Of a stretch of DNA of 64,000 bases, positions 37,638-45,944 are shown in pieces (the first letter of the stretch is position 1; each line of letters opens with the position of its first letter). Both the position numbers and the translations under genes were made by a program. The notes beneath the pieces are model-generated. The model was given only the letters and a program-made list of their open reading frames with translations, was not told the DNA's origin and searched no databases. The DNA is from Bowmanella denitrificans. Lineage in GTDB: Bacteria > Pseudomonadota > Gammaproteobacteria > Enterobacterales > Alteromonadaceae. Location: the NCBI RefSeq assembly GCF_039522935.1, contig NZ_BAAAEI010000014.1, forward strand, positions 181,921 to 245,920. The letters are read 5' to 3'.

Positions 37638-39212
37638 ATGTTAGACAACAATTTGAAAAGCCAACTGAAAACCTATTTAGCCAATCTGAAGCGTCCCGTT
37701 GAACTGGTTCTGGCCACCGACGACAGCGACAAATCCCAACAACTGTTGGCGCTGGCGCGTGATATTGAAGCGTTATCAGATCTGGTCAGCTACAGCCAAA
37801 GTGCTGATAACCAGCGCATACCTTCTATGCAGGTGCGTAGCCCGGACACCGGCACCAGTATTGAATTCGCCGGTTTGCCTATGGGCCACGAATTTACCTC
37901 TTTGGTACTGGCATTGCTGCACAGCGGTGGTCATCCCATTAAGCAGGAACAGGCCATTTTAGAACAGATCAAATCGCTGCCCGGTCCATTGCATTTTGAA
38001 ACCTACGTATCTTTAAGCTGCCAGACCTGTCCTGGTGTGGTGCAGGCACTTAACCTGATGGCGGCGGTGAACCCAAATATCACTAACGTGATGATAGATG
38101 GTGCATTGTTCCAGGACGAAGTCAGTCAACGCAATGTGATGGCAGTACCCAGTGTCTATCTGAATGGTGAAAGCTTCTCGCAGGGTGCCATTACTCTGGA
38201 GAAAATTCTCACTAAAGTGGACGCCAATGCGGCTAAACATCAGGCCGAGGCCCTTAAACACAAACCCACCTTTGATTTACTGGTAGTGGGTGCTGGCCCT
38301 GCCGGGGCATCGGCAGCCATCTATGCGGCGCGTAAGGGTATCCGCACCGGGCTGCTGGCTGACCGCTTTGGTGGCCAGGTCGCCGACACGGTGGGCATAG
38401 AGAATTTTATTTCAGTCAAGCATACCGAAGGGCCGAAACTGGTGGCCAGCCTTGAAGAGCACGTACGTGACTACGAGGTGGACATTATGGCGAATCAACG
38501 CGCAGTTCAGGTACGCGAAGGCGATACCCTGGAAATTACCCTGGAAAACGGTGCTGTGCTGAAAAGCAAAAGCCTGGTGCTGGCCACTGGTGCGCGCTGG
38601 CGCGAGATGAATGTGCCAGGTGAGCGTGAATACCGCGGTAAAGGGGTGGCCTATTGCCCCCATTGCGATGGGCCTTTGTTTAAAGGTAAAAAGGTCGCGG
38701 TAATAGGTGGCGGCAATTCGGGTATCGAAGCGGCTATTGACCTGGCCAATATTGTCGAGCATGTTACCGTGCTGGAATTTGACAGCAAGCTGCGTGCTGA
38801 CGATGTGCTGGTGCGTAAAGCCCGCTCAATGGCCAATATCGAGATTATCCTTAATGCCCAGACTCTGCAGGTTAATGGTGATGGTTCTAAGGTTAATGGG
38901 CTGACCTATAAAGACAGGGTATCGGCTGAGCAGCATCATATAGCGCTGGCCGGCATCTTTGTGCAGATTGGTTTGGTACCTAACACCGAATGGTTGAAAG
39001 ACAGCGGCATTGAGCTGACCCTACGGGGCGAGATTGTGACCGCCGCCAACGGTGAAACCTCAGTAAAAGGCGTGTTTGCTGCCGGTGATGCGACCACCGC
39101 ACCCTTTAAGCAAATTATTATTGCCATGGGCAGCGGCGCCACGGCCAGCCTCGGAGCCTTTGACTACCTGATGCGCTCATCTGCCCCCGTTGAAAGCCAC
39201 CAGGCTGCATAA
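37638..39212 (+). CDS. ahpF: Alkyl hydroperoxide reductase flavoprotein AhpF
   Basis: The 524-aa NADH-dependent FAD disulfide reductase recycles AhpC. The N-terminal double-thioredoxin domain has the redox centre SCQTCPGVVQ (about residues 129-138). The FAD site is VVGAGPAGASAAIYAARKG, the second redox pair is YCPHCDGPLF, the NADH site is VAVIGGGNSGIEAA, and FAAGDATTAPFKQ closes the FAD domain. The frame is open upstream, but the ATG at 37638 has GAGG at 5 nt and gives the family start. It follows ahpC across a terminator. Confidence 0.96.
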   Translation: MLDNNLKSQLKTYLANLKRPVELVLATDDSDKSQQLLALARDIEALSDLVSYSQSADNQRIPSMQVRSPDTGTSIEFAGLPMGHEFTSLVLALLHSGGHPIKQEQAILEQIKSLPGPLHFETYVSLSCQTCPGVVQALNLMAAVNPNITNVMIDGALFQDEVSQRNVMAVPSVYLNGESFSQGAITLEKILTKVDANAAKHQAEALKHKPTFDLLVVGAGPAGASAAIYAARKGIRTGLLADRFGGQVADTVGIENFISVKHTEGPKLVASLEEHVRDYEVDIMANQRAVQVREGDTLEITLENGAVLKSKSLVLATGARWREMNVPGEREYRGKGVAYCPHCDGPLFKGKKVAVIGGGNSGIEAAIDLANIVEHVTVLEFDSKLRADDVLVRKARSMANIEIILNAQTLQVNGDGSKVNGLTYKDRVSAEQHHIALAGIFVQIGLVPNTEWLKDSGIELTLRGEIVTAANGETSVKGVFAAGDATTAPFKQIIIAMGSGATASLGAFDYLMRSSAPVESHQAA

Positions 39213-39306
39213 CCTTTGGCTACACAGGGATGTGTGGTGAAAATTTGAACGTTGTGCTAGTATGCGCGGCAATTAATGTTAGTGCTGAGTTTATTGGAGA
39301 AGTTAA

Positions 39307-39942
39307 ATGCAGCGATTAATTGCCCCTATTCTGTACGCCTTCCTGTCCCTGTTGTTTGTTGCAAATGCCAAGGCCAACTTAATTATCAATGGCAGTTTTG
39401 AAGACAACCAAATTCAAAACGGCACCTGGAAGCTATTTTCCGACCAACAGCTTTCTGGATGGCGTGGGAATAACATGGAAATCTGGAACAACTTCGGTGC
39501 CATCAATATGTTTGATGGCAACCAGTTGTTAGAGCTTAACTCACAGCTGTACAAGGGGCAGTTCACTGGGATCAGCCAGAGCTTTGCCACGGAAATTGGC
39601 CAAACCTACGATATCAGCTTTGCTTATCGTGCCAGACACAGCAATAGTGAAAGTTTTAACATGCGTCTGGACTCCGGTCTGGGTGAGTTGTTCTCCAAAG
39701 ATTTCGATGACCACGTTACCGGTAAGTGGGCAACCTATCATGGCCAGTTTATCGCTACTGACACCATCACCACCTTGCATTTTAACCCCTTAATACCGAT
39801 AAGAAGCACGGTGGGTAACCTGATCGATAATATTGTGGTGGAAAAACGCAGCAGCACGGTTGTGGCAGAACCGCAAATGCTGTTGATGCTGGCGTTGGGT
39901 CTGGTGCTGTTAACTGTGGTGATTAGGCGTCGTTATGCCTGA
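39307..39942 (+). CDS. PEP-CTERM-like secreted protein, first of a paralogous pair
   Basis: The 211-aa exported protein has a signal peptide (to about residue 23, ANAKA), a lectin-like beta-sandwich domain (NLIINGSFED ... GISQSFATEIGQTYDISFAYRAR ... GNLIDNIVVEK) and a C-terminal sorting region. The last consists of VAEP, a hydrophobic helix (about 190-207) and a basic end RRRYA. This is the tripartite PEP-CTERM plan, with VAEP instead of the usual VPEP. Such proteins are cleaved by an exosortase and placed at the surface or in exopolysaccharide. The next gene is a paralogue. An extended -10-like TGCTAGTAT lies about 44 bp upstream. Confidence 0.82.
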   Translation: MQRLIAPILYAFLSLLFVANAKANLIINGSFEDNQIQNGTWKLFSDQQLSGWRGNNMEIWNNFGAINMFDGNQLLELNSQLYKGQFTGISQSFATEIGQTYDISFAYRARHSNSESFNMRLDSGLGELFSKDFDDHVTGKWATYHGQFIATDTITTLHFNPLIPIRSTVGNLIDNIVVEKRSSTVVAEPQMLLMLALGLVLLTVVIRRRYA

Positions 39943-40090
39943 TCCTGTTGCCAGCTATCATCACGGTAGTCTGTTTGCTGTTAAGCCGGACAGGCACCAG
40001 TGTTGAACTTACGCATTAGGCAATTTGCAGCAATCCTCCCTGCAATTAGATTCTCACGATTTTTTACAGTGCTGTCGGAAAATTTATCAG

Positions 40091-40115
40091 TTTTGCCGGT
40101 TTTATCCGGCAGAGT
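40091..40115. other. Hairpin in the intergenic region between PEP-CTERM genes
   Basis: TGCCGG and CCGGCA arms with a TTTTAT loop lie at 40094-40111, followed by GAGTTTTC. It may end the first PEP-CTERM transcript. Apart from this and the sigma-54 promoter, the 287-bp gap shows nothing else. Confidence 0.4.
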
Positions 40116-40173
40116 TTTCAGATTTCACTTTTTGAAGCGTAAAAAATAAACAAATTCATTGAGTTAAAAAAAC

Positions 40174-40189
40174 TGGCCTGCAAACTGCT
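40174..40189 (+). promoter_or_regulatory. Sigma-54 promoter of second PEP-CTERM gene
   Basis: TGGCCTG-N4-CTGCT places GG (40175-40176) and GC (40187-40188) exactly 10 bp apart, as required for RpoN promoters. Transcription would begin near 40200, 30 bp before the ATG. Confidence 0.6.
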
Positions 40190-40229
40190 ATATCCTTATC
40201 ACCAATGTGAGTTTTTAAGGTGGTATTAA

Positions 40230-40910
40230 ATGAAGTCTGCATTGCGCGTGTTAGTGATGTTCTCTGCTTTAGTGGTTGCTCAGGTGGCAGAGGCTAATCT
40301 GATTGTCAACGGCGGTTTTGAACAACCTGAAGTTGCTCACAACAGCTGGAAATGGTTTAGCTCAAGCCAGGTTGATGGCTGGCAGGGCAGCAACCTTGAA
40401 ATTTGGGATCACTACAATGGCTTCACCGCGGCTGAAGGTCAGCAACATGCTGAGCTGAATGCCCATGCAGGCTCGGGAGGCGCATTTTCCATCTTCCAAA
40501 CCTTTGAAACCGAAATCGGCGCTGTTTATGATCTGAGCTTCTTTTATGCGGCCCGTAGCAGCAATGATGAAGCCTTCCGACTGAACCTGACGTCTGGTGC
40601 TCAGGATATCTTCAATCAATTGTTTGATGATCATCTGGTCAGACAATGGCGCCAGTTCAGTATGACGTTCACTGCCATAGCGCAAAGTACCACCCTCAGA
40701 TTTACCTCTGTTGCACCCTATGCTGGTACTGTGGGTAATTTCCTCGACAATGTGGTTGTGCTGAAACAGCCGTTATCGCCGTTAACCGGTCCTCAACAAC
40801 CGCAAAGAGCTCAGCCAGCTCAGGTACCTGAACCTGCCGGAATTTTGTTGACCGCACTGGGGTTGTTGTTTGTGGCATCAGGCAGAATGTTTGTCAGCCG
40901 TTGTAAATAG
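40230..40910 (+). CDS. PEP-CTERM sorting domain protein, second of a paralogous pair
   Basis: The 226-aa exported protein has a signal peptide to about residue 23 (QVAEA), a beta-sandwich domain parallel to the previous gene (NLIVNGGFEQP ... NLEIWDHYNG ... IFQTFETEIGAVYDLSFFYAAR ... GNFLDNVVVLK), a P/Q-rich linker, and a canonical C-terminus VPEPAGILLTALGLLF plus basic end. It is a target for exosortase cleavage; no exosortase lies in the window. The sigma-54 promoter fits the PrsK/PrsR control known for PEP-CTERM systems. Its last 17 bp overlap the convergent deaminase gene. Confidence 0.9.
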   Translation: MKSALRVLVMFSALVVAQVAEANLIVNGGFEQPEVAHNSWKWFSSSQVDGWQGSNLEIWDHYNGFTAAEGQQHAELNAHAGSGGAFSIFQTFETEIGAVYDLSFFYAARSSNDEAFRLNLTSGAQDIFNQLFDDHLVRQWRQFSMTFTAIAQSTTLRFTSVAPYAGTVGNFLDNVVVLKQPLSPLTGPQQPQRAQPAQVPEPAGILLTALGLLFVASGRMFVSRCK

Positions 40911-41487
40911 TTCCCCCTTTGGCCAGGTAGTCATCCAATACCTGCCTGGCCTTATCTCGCTGCAACTCGCGCACTATGTCGACACCCGTGTTCTTTAAGT
41001 AGGCATAGCTGGCTTCAAATACTGGCCCCTCATCAAAGCCAATAGCTCTGGCATCTTCGCCAGTGGCTGCACAGACCAGACGCTTTACACCGCTCCATAA
41101 AACAGCCCCCAAGCACATGGCACAGGGCTCACAGGAGGTGAACAGTTCATATTGACCATCCTCGGCAGACAAGCAAAAAGTGTCCAGCCGTCGTTGTGCC
41201 AGCATGATGGCCATCATTTCCCCGTGCAGACAGGAGTTTTTGGCTGCCATGACCTGATTGACCCCGACGGCTATCAGTTGATGACTGTTGGCGTCAAATA
41301 TGGCGCTACCAAACGGGCCGCCACTATGACGTTGTACATTCTGAGCCGCAAGTTCAATGGCGAGAGCCATCTTGGCGTTATCGCCTGAATAGGTGGCCGC
41401 CCAATCTGGAATTCGCATCACCCAATCGGGCAGGCTGATCTCAAGTTGTTGCAGCGCTGATGGTTTGATTGTTGATCTATCGCACAT
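40894..41487 (-). CDS. Nucleoside/guanine deaminase-like protein (cytidine deaminase fold)
   Basis: The 197-aa cytosolic zinc deaminase has its zinc motif split as usual: CLHGEMMAIMLAQ (His ligand and catalytic Glu; HGE in place of the common HAE) and TSCEPCAMCLGAVLWSG (two Cys ligands). The N-terminal extension and IYNG end differ from TadA, which favours a guanine- or nucleoside-deaminase-type enzyme. The substrate is not determined. It is single, with the 3' end overlapping the PEP-CTERM gene tail to tail. Confidence 0.88.
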   Translation of the reverse strand: MCDRSTIKPSALQQLEISLPDWVMRIPDWAATYSGDNAKMALAIELAAQNVQRHSGGPFGSAIFDANSHQLIAVGVNQVMAAKNSCLHGEMMAIMLAQRRLDTFCLSAEDGQYELFTSCEPCAMCLGAVLWSGVKRLVCAATGEDARAIGFDEGPVFEASYAYLKNTGVDIVRELQRDKARQVLDDYLAKGGTIYNG

Positions 41488-41640
41488 TGTTAATCCCCTA
41501 TGCGGCGTAAACTTGCTGTAACTGTATTATGTCTGCGCTGATGTAGCGAATGATTGAAGTGTTTTCAACCCCGAAGCATTACTGCGTAAATCGTGCAAAA
41601 GTGGCATAATGCGCGGCCAAATTTGCTAAGAGTATTTACC

Positions 41641-42201
41641 ATGTCTATAGAACAAGCCTTGAATGACCGCGCCGGCGGCCAATGTGAACTTTGTGCAGCA
41701 CAGGACAATCTGCAGGGCTTGGCTGTGCCACCTATTGATCAGGTTAGGGTAGATAATCACATTCTGGTATGTCAGACCTGTCAATCTCAGATTGAAGGGG
41801 CTGAACTTGATACCAATCACTGGCGTTGCCTGAACGACAGTATGTGGAGTCAGGTGCCTGCTGTGCAGGTCATGGCCTGGCGCATGCTTAAGCGTTTGTC
41901 TTCTGAGGTATGGGCACAAGACTTACTGGATATGCTGTATCTGGATGAAGAAACGGCCACCTGGGCGCAAAAAGGGGATGACTCAGATCGTGAGCCAACC
42001 CTGGACAGCAATGGTGCAGTATTGAACAGCGGTGATACGGTGGTGTTGATTAAAGACCTGGATGTAAAAGGCGCAGGATTTACCGCCAAGCGTGGCACTG
42101 CTGTGCGCGGTATCAGCCTGACCGATAATCCTAAGCATGTGGAAGGGCGGGTCAATGGCGTGCGAATAGTGCTGGTGGCCGAGTACCTGAAAAAATCCTG
42201 A
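41641..42201 (+). CDS. PhnA/YjdM domain protein
   Basis: This 186-aa cytosolic protein has an N-terminal zinc-ribbon-like pair of Cys motifs (CELCAAQ at about 16-22, CQTCQSQ at about 45-51) and a C-terminal SH3-like PhnA domain (VLIKDLDVKGAGFTAKRGTAVRG ... HVEGRVNG...IVLVAEYLKK). Despite the name, PhnA-type proteins have no firm role in phosphonate use. The start at 41641 (MSIEQAL) is preferred to an upstream in-frame codon. Its stop abuts the patatin gene stop with no spare base. Confidence 0.87.
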   Translation: MSIEQALNDRAGGQCELCAAQDNLQGLAVPPIDQVRVDNHILVCQTCQSQIEGAELDTNHWRCLNDSMWSQVPAVQVMAWRMLKRLSSEVWAQDLLDMLYLDEETATWAQKGDDSDREPTLDSNGAVLNSGDTVVLIKDLDVKGAGFTAKRGTAVRGISLTDNPKHVEGRVNGVRIVLVAEYLKKS

Positions 42202-43236
42202 CTAGTTTTGCAGCCGGTTAACCGGCTGATTGCTACTGTCTTCAAACCACTGGAAATACTGTTCTGCGCCTGATATACCTTGCTGAAGCAGCATCTGTTT
42301 TTGCTGCTCAGTAAGGTCAAAATCGGTGCTGCCCACCTCTTTGGTATTGATATACAAAGTGCGCTGCCAGTCATCGCTGTGCAAATGTTGGTTTTCCTGG
42401 ACTTGCATCAGGGCGGTAATCAGCGCCTTGGCATACTGGCTAAAATTGTTAATGGCTTTGCCTTTAGGGGGCTCGTCGTAACGGAACATGGCCAGTTCAT
42501 CTTCTTTGTCGAGGCGCAGCCCGAGGGTTTGGCGGTTATAAATATAAGGGCTACGGCCGGGACGTTGCAGCAGAAATAAGGCGTTTTCCTTGTTGTAATA
42601 GGCCGTATTGCGTGACGCGTCTGATTCGTCTTCATCAATATACTTTTGCCTGTCAAACAACTTGATTGGGTAGTTACGCATAACCCCACCATCTACATAC
42701 AGATCCTGTTTGGGGCCATGGCGGACGGCCGCAAAAAACAGCGGTATCGACATACTGATACGTATTGCCTGGACCAGCGGCATCTGGGCGTGACGTTCAA
42801 CCGAAAACACTTCCGAGTAACCGTTAGACAGATTGGTGCCGGTAACATACAGCGCCGGGCAAGCCTGTTTTTGTAAGTCAGCAAAGGTGGCCATACCATG
42901 ACCAAGTTTTTCTTCAATCAGGCTCATCAGCCAAGTGGAAAAATAGTCTCCCTTGTGCCAGCCGAAATCTTTTGCCAGGCGGCGAATGTCGCGGATCAGG
43001 CCGAAGGAGTCATCCATAAAGGCTTTAAAATCGGTTGACTGCAGAATTTGTAATTGGCGGGGAATATCAAAACCCAGCGCAAATAACAGTGCGTTGATGG
43101 CACCGGCGCTGGTGCCACCCACCCGGCGGATAGCATGCAGATAATCGCGCTGGGCCATAACCTGCATGGCGCCAACATAGGCAATGCCCTTAACACCTCC
43201 GCCTTCAAAGATCAGATTTCGAAACTGGCAGGTCAT
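42202..43236 (-). CDS. Patatin-like phospholipase
   Basis: This 344-aa probable lipid acyl hydrolase uses a Ser-Asp dyad. The oxyanion loop is EGGGVKGIAY (11-20), the nucleophile is Ser43 in GGTSAGAIN, and the Asp lies in YVDGGVMRNYP. No signal peptide is seen, so it acts in the cytosol or is a secreted effector of the ExoU/RssA type; the former is the simpler reading. ATG 43236 has GGAG at 9 nt. It is monocistronic and tail to tail with the PhnA-like gene. Confidence 0.92.
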   Translation of the reverse strand: MTCQFRNLIFEGGGVKGIAYVGAMQVMAQRDYLHAIRRVGGTSAGAINALLFALGFDIPRQLQILQSTDFKAFMDDSFGLIRDIRRLAKDFGWHKGDYFSTWLMSLIEEKLGHGMATFADLQKQACPALYVTGTNLSNGYSEVFSVERHAQMPLVQAIRISMSIPLFFAAVRHGPKQDLYVDGGVMRNYPIKLFDRQKYIDEDESDASRNTAYYNKENALFLLQRPGRSPYIYNRQTLGLRLDKEDELAMFRYDEPPKGKAINNFSQYAKALITALMQVQENQHLHSDDWQRTLYINTKEVGSTDFDLTEQQKQMLLQQGISGAEQYFQWFEDSSNQPVNRLQN

Positions 43237-43313
43237 GGCATTTTGCTCCAGCAGCAACCGAGGGGAAGAAGTTGCTATAACACTAGCTGATGCAAGCTGA
43301 AGCGCAAGGTGGT

Positions 43314-43739
43314 CTAAATCGTTCCTTCTTCAGATTGAACTTCTGTTTTTGGCAAGTGATAGTCAAACAAATAAAAATGTCTGCCACTGTCGATACGAAT
43401 GGTCATACTGCCGCTTAAGCCAGCCAGTTCGCCTGTGGCGGAGTCCGGTACCACTTCCAGTAACAAATGTTGGCTGGGACCCCGCATGGTACCAAAGTGC
43501 TGCAACACAAAACTGCCGCGGCGACCAGCCAGCGTTGCGCTGACTTGCTCTATGGCCACATAACCGGCCGAACTCTTATTCGCCGATTTGGCACTGAGCA
43601 TTTCACCTTTACTGATGCCGTCAATATCTCCGCTAAAGGTTTTGTCAATGGACAATCTGCCCAGGCTGACGCCGTCTTTGCCTTGGGCGTAGCTCGGCAT
43701 TTGCTGGACCCTGACTTCAAATTCCCCTCTGGCTTGCAT
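43314..43739 (-). CDS. DUF3224 domain protein
   Basis: This 141-aa soluble beta-rich protein matches DUF3224 by its order: ARGEFEVRVQQMP, LSIDKTFSGDIDGISKGEML, GYVAIEQVSATLAGRRGSFVLQH, and ELAGLSGSMTIRIDSGRHFY. The fold is allene-oxide-cyclase-like; the function is unknown. AGGA lies 7 nt before the ATG. It lies 77 bp upstream of the patatin gene on the same strand and could be co-transcribed. Confidence 0.87.
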   Translation of the reverse strand: MQARGEFEVRVQQMPSYAQGKDGVSLGRLSIDKTFSGDIDGISKGEMLSAKSANKSSAGYVAIEQVSATLAGRRGSFVLQHFGTMRGPSQHLLLEVVPDSATGELAGLSGSMTIRIDSGRHFYLFDYHLPKTEVQSEEGTI

Positions 43740-43892
43740 GCTGGCTTCCTGGATTTTTTGTTGTTATCTGTGGTGGTTGAATAACCATGTTATCAATGCC
43801 AGATAAGAATTTCACAGTATTTCAGTTGCTACTTGCCCCGGCCCTTGGATTCTTCCTATGATTCATGCAGACCAGAAGAACGAGAAGCAAGA

Positions 43893-44906
43893 ATGCAGCA
43901 TGTGGTGTTTGGTGCCGGACTTATCGGTGGTTATCTGGGGGGCGTATTAACGCATTTGGAGCAGGATACCCGTTTAATCGGGCGCGACAGTACTTTGTCA
44001 CGTTGGCAGCCAGGGCTTCGGCTCAGTGACTACCAGGGCCATCAGGCCGGTCCGCTGAAATTGCAGATACAAGGCAGCGACTGGCGGGAAACGGCTGTGC
44101 CTTGCGATGTGTTGTGGCTGACGGTTAAGTGCACCCATTTGGCACAAACGGCAGTCGACATTGCACCGCTGGTCGACGATAAAACCGTGATTCTGTGTTG
44201 CCAGAACGGTATTGGTAGCGATGCCCTGATAAAGGCTATCTTCCCGCGCAATCAGGTGCTGAGGGTGATGGTGCCCTTTAATGTGGTGGAAACCGTGCCT
44301 GGTTGTTTACACCGGGGCTCTGAAGGAAAGCTGACGCTGGAATCTGATGCATCAGGCCTGGTGCGGGCATTGGTCAGTCTGCTGGATTGTGATTTGATGC
44401 CAATTGACTGCACTAGTGCCATGACGCCGCTACAATGGGCAAAACTGCAACTGAATCTGGGTAATGCTGTTAATGCACTGGCCGATATCCCGGTTAAATC
44501 CATGCTGGAACAACGGGGGTACCGGCTGGTTTTGGCGGCATTGATGGATGAACTGCTAACACTGTGCAAGGTAAAAGGCGTTAAGCTTCCCAGGCTCACC
44601 CGGGTACCAGCCAGCTGGCTACCCCTGGTGCTGCGTTTGCCGGATGGGCTATTTACGCGCCTGGCCAGGCAGATGCTGGCGATCGATCCACAAGTGCGTA
44701 CTTCTATGTGGTGGGATCTGAGTCAGGGTAAGGATACCGAAATTGCTTACCTTAACGGTGCTGTGATCGAACAAGCTCTGAGTTTGGGGCTGGATTGCCG
44801 GGTCAATCAGGCCATTGTGGCACTGATTCATCAAGCCGAGCAGGGCAGGCTTAAACCGGGATTGTCTGCCACCAAGCTAATGGAACGGGCGGGTATAATA
44901 CATTAG
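43893..44906 (+). CDS. 2-dehydropantoate 2-reductase-like protein
   Basis: The 337-aa NADPH-dependent ketopantoate reductase (PanE/ApbA) family protein has the Rossmann motif VVFGAGLIGGYLGG at residues 4-17, LCCQNGIGSDALI, and the helical C-terminal domain with the conserved Lys/Asn region WAKLQLNLGNAVNAL. This is the pantothenate-pathway reaction if it is true PanE; many genomes carry extra paralogues of other specificity, so panE is not assigned. The ATG at 43893 starts right at the Rossmann fold. Confidence 0.88.
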   Translation: MQHVVFGAGLIGGYLGGVLTHLEQDTRLIGRDSTLSRWQPGLRLSDYQGHQAGPLKLQIQGSDWRETAVPCDVLWLTVKCTHLAQTAVDIAPLVDDKTVILCCQNGIGSDALIKAIFPRNQVLRVMVPFNVVETVPGCLHRGSEGKLTLESDASGLVRALVSLLDCDLMPIDCTSAMTPLQWAKLQLNLGNAVNALADIPVKSMLEQRGYRLVLAALMDELLTLCKVKGVKLPRLTRVPASWLPLVLRLPDGLFTRLARQMLAIDPQVRTSMWWDLSQGKDTEIAYLNGAVIEQALSLGLDCRVNQAIVALIHQAEQGRLKPGLSATKLMERAGIIH

Positions 44907-44952
44907 CGGGCGTTGAACTTTGCTTGTGGCTAATCTGATGTCACACATACCG

Positions 44953-45804
44953 TTATGGCCGGTACCATAAATTGTCCTGTTCCAACGGCGTTTGAGCAGG
45001 CAGCAAGGGGTTCCACAACGGAATAATGGTGCGCTGGTGCAGTTTGGCTTTTTCCAGATCTTCGCCATGGTATTGCATAAATAGCCGGTCAAATTCACCG
45101 GTTTCCAGCAATCTGCGCAGACCTTTTTCTACCTCGTTAGCCAGCGATGTGTCAGAGGGGCGAAAGAAATAATAGAGGGCCGTGGGGTAATACAATACCA
45201 AATGCGTCTCCACCGCGAAGCGGCCCTGGTGGTAGTCATGTTCACGCCAGATTTCCAATACCGAACGGGGAAATGCGATACCCCGTTGCCGTTGCAACAT
45301 GTCGAATAAGTCTTCCGTATGTGGTGTACCGGCAACCCGCACACCATTGGCTTGCAGCACATGTGTATCCGGCCAGCCACGCCCCTGGAGTAGCGTCAGA
45401 GCGGTAAGATCAGACAGATTGTTAACCTGGGTAAGTTGTGCCTGGGACTCAGGTTTAATCATCAGCAAACGCCAGCCATACAGGCCTTTATAAATGGGAA
45501 TACGTACAGGTTGCAGAGCACTTTCCCGCTCGGTACTGGTCATTGACCAGGCCACATCGATACCGTCTCCCAACTGCAGTTGCTTTAACGCACGACTTTG
45601 CACCAGGGTTTCCCGGGACGGTTGTAATGAATGTTTCAGCTCGGCTTCCTGTAAAGCCCTGCTGAGCAGCACCACGGCATAATCTGTATCAACCGTGTTT
45701 TCCATGGCCTGGCGGGGATATATCAAGGTTGATGAGGCAGCAACGGCTGTCTTAACACCCACCATCAATCCCACCAGTATCATCAGTAACCAAAGGTAGC
45801 GCAT
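44953..45804 (-). CDS. Periplasmic solute-binding-protein-like (SBP_bac_3)
   Basis: The 283-aa exported protein has a signal peptide (MRYLWLLMILVGLMVG ... AVAAS, cleaved near residue 23) and a polar-amino-acid-type binding fold. Features include DGIDVAWSMTSTERESALQPVRIPI, LSDLTALTLLQGRGWPDT and a C-terminal EVEKGLRRLLETGEFDRLFMQYHG. No ABC permease genes are adjacent, which is common for orphan sensors or ligand scavengers of Alteromonadales. The ligand is unknown. It is divergent from the YfcC-type transporter. Confidence 0.85.
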   Translation of the reverse strand: MRYLWLLMILVGLMVGVKTAVAASSTLIYPRQAMENTVDTDYAVVLLSRALQEAELKHSLQPSRETLVQSRALKQLQLGDGIDVAWSMTSTERESALQPVRIPIYKGLYGWRLLMIKPESQAQLTQVNNLSDLTALTLLQGRGWPDTHVLQANGVRVAGTPHTEDLFDMLQRQRGIAFPRSVLEIWREHDYHQGRFAVETHLVLYYPTALYYFFRPSDTSLANEVEKGLRRLLETGEFDRLFMQYHGEDLEKAKLHQRTIIPLWNPLLPAQTPLEQDNLWYRP

Positions 45805-45944
45805 GTCCTGTCCCTCGCATTTGGGCACGCTATATAAAGTGCCCTTTGATGGCATTTCCTGACAGTTTCCAAAGTGCTGCAATTGCCGAGCGTAACGAGT
45901 TTGCGTAGACTCCGCACACCTTTAACAAAAGCATAATTAAACGG

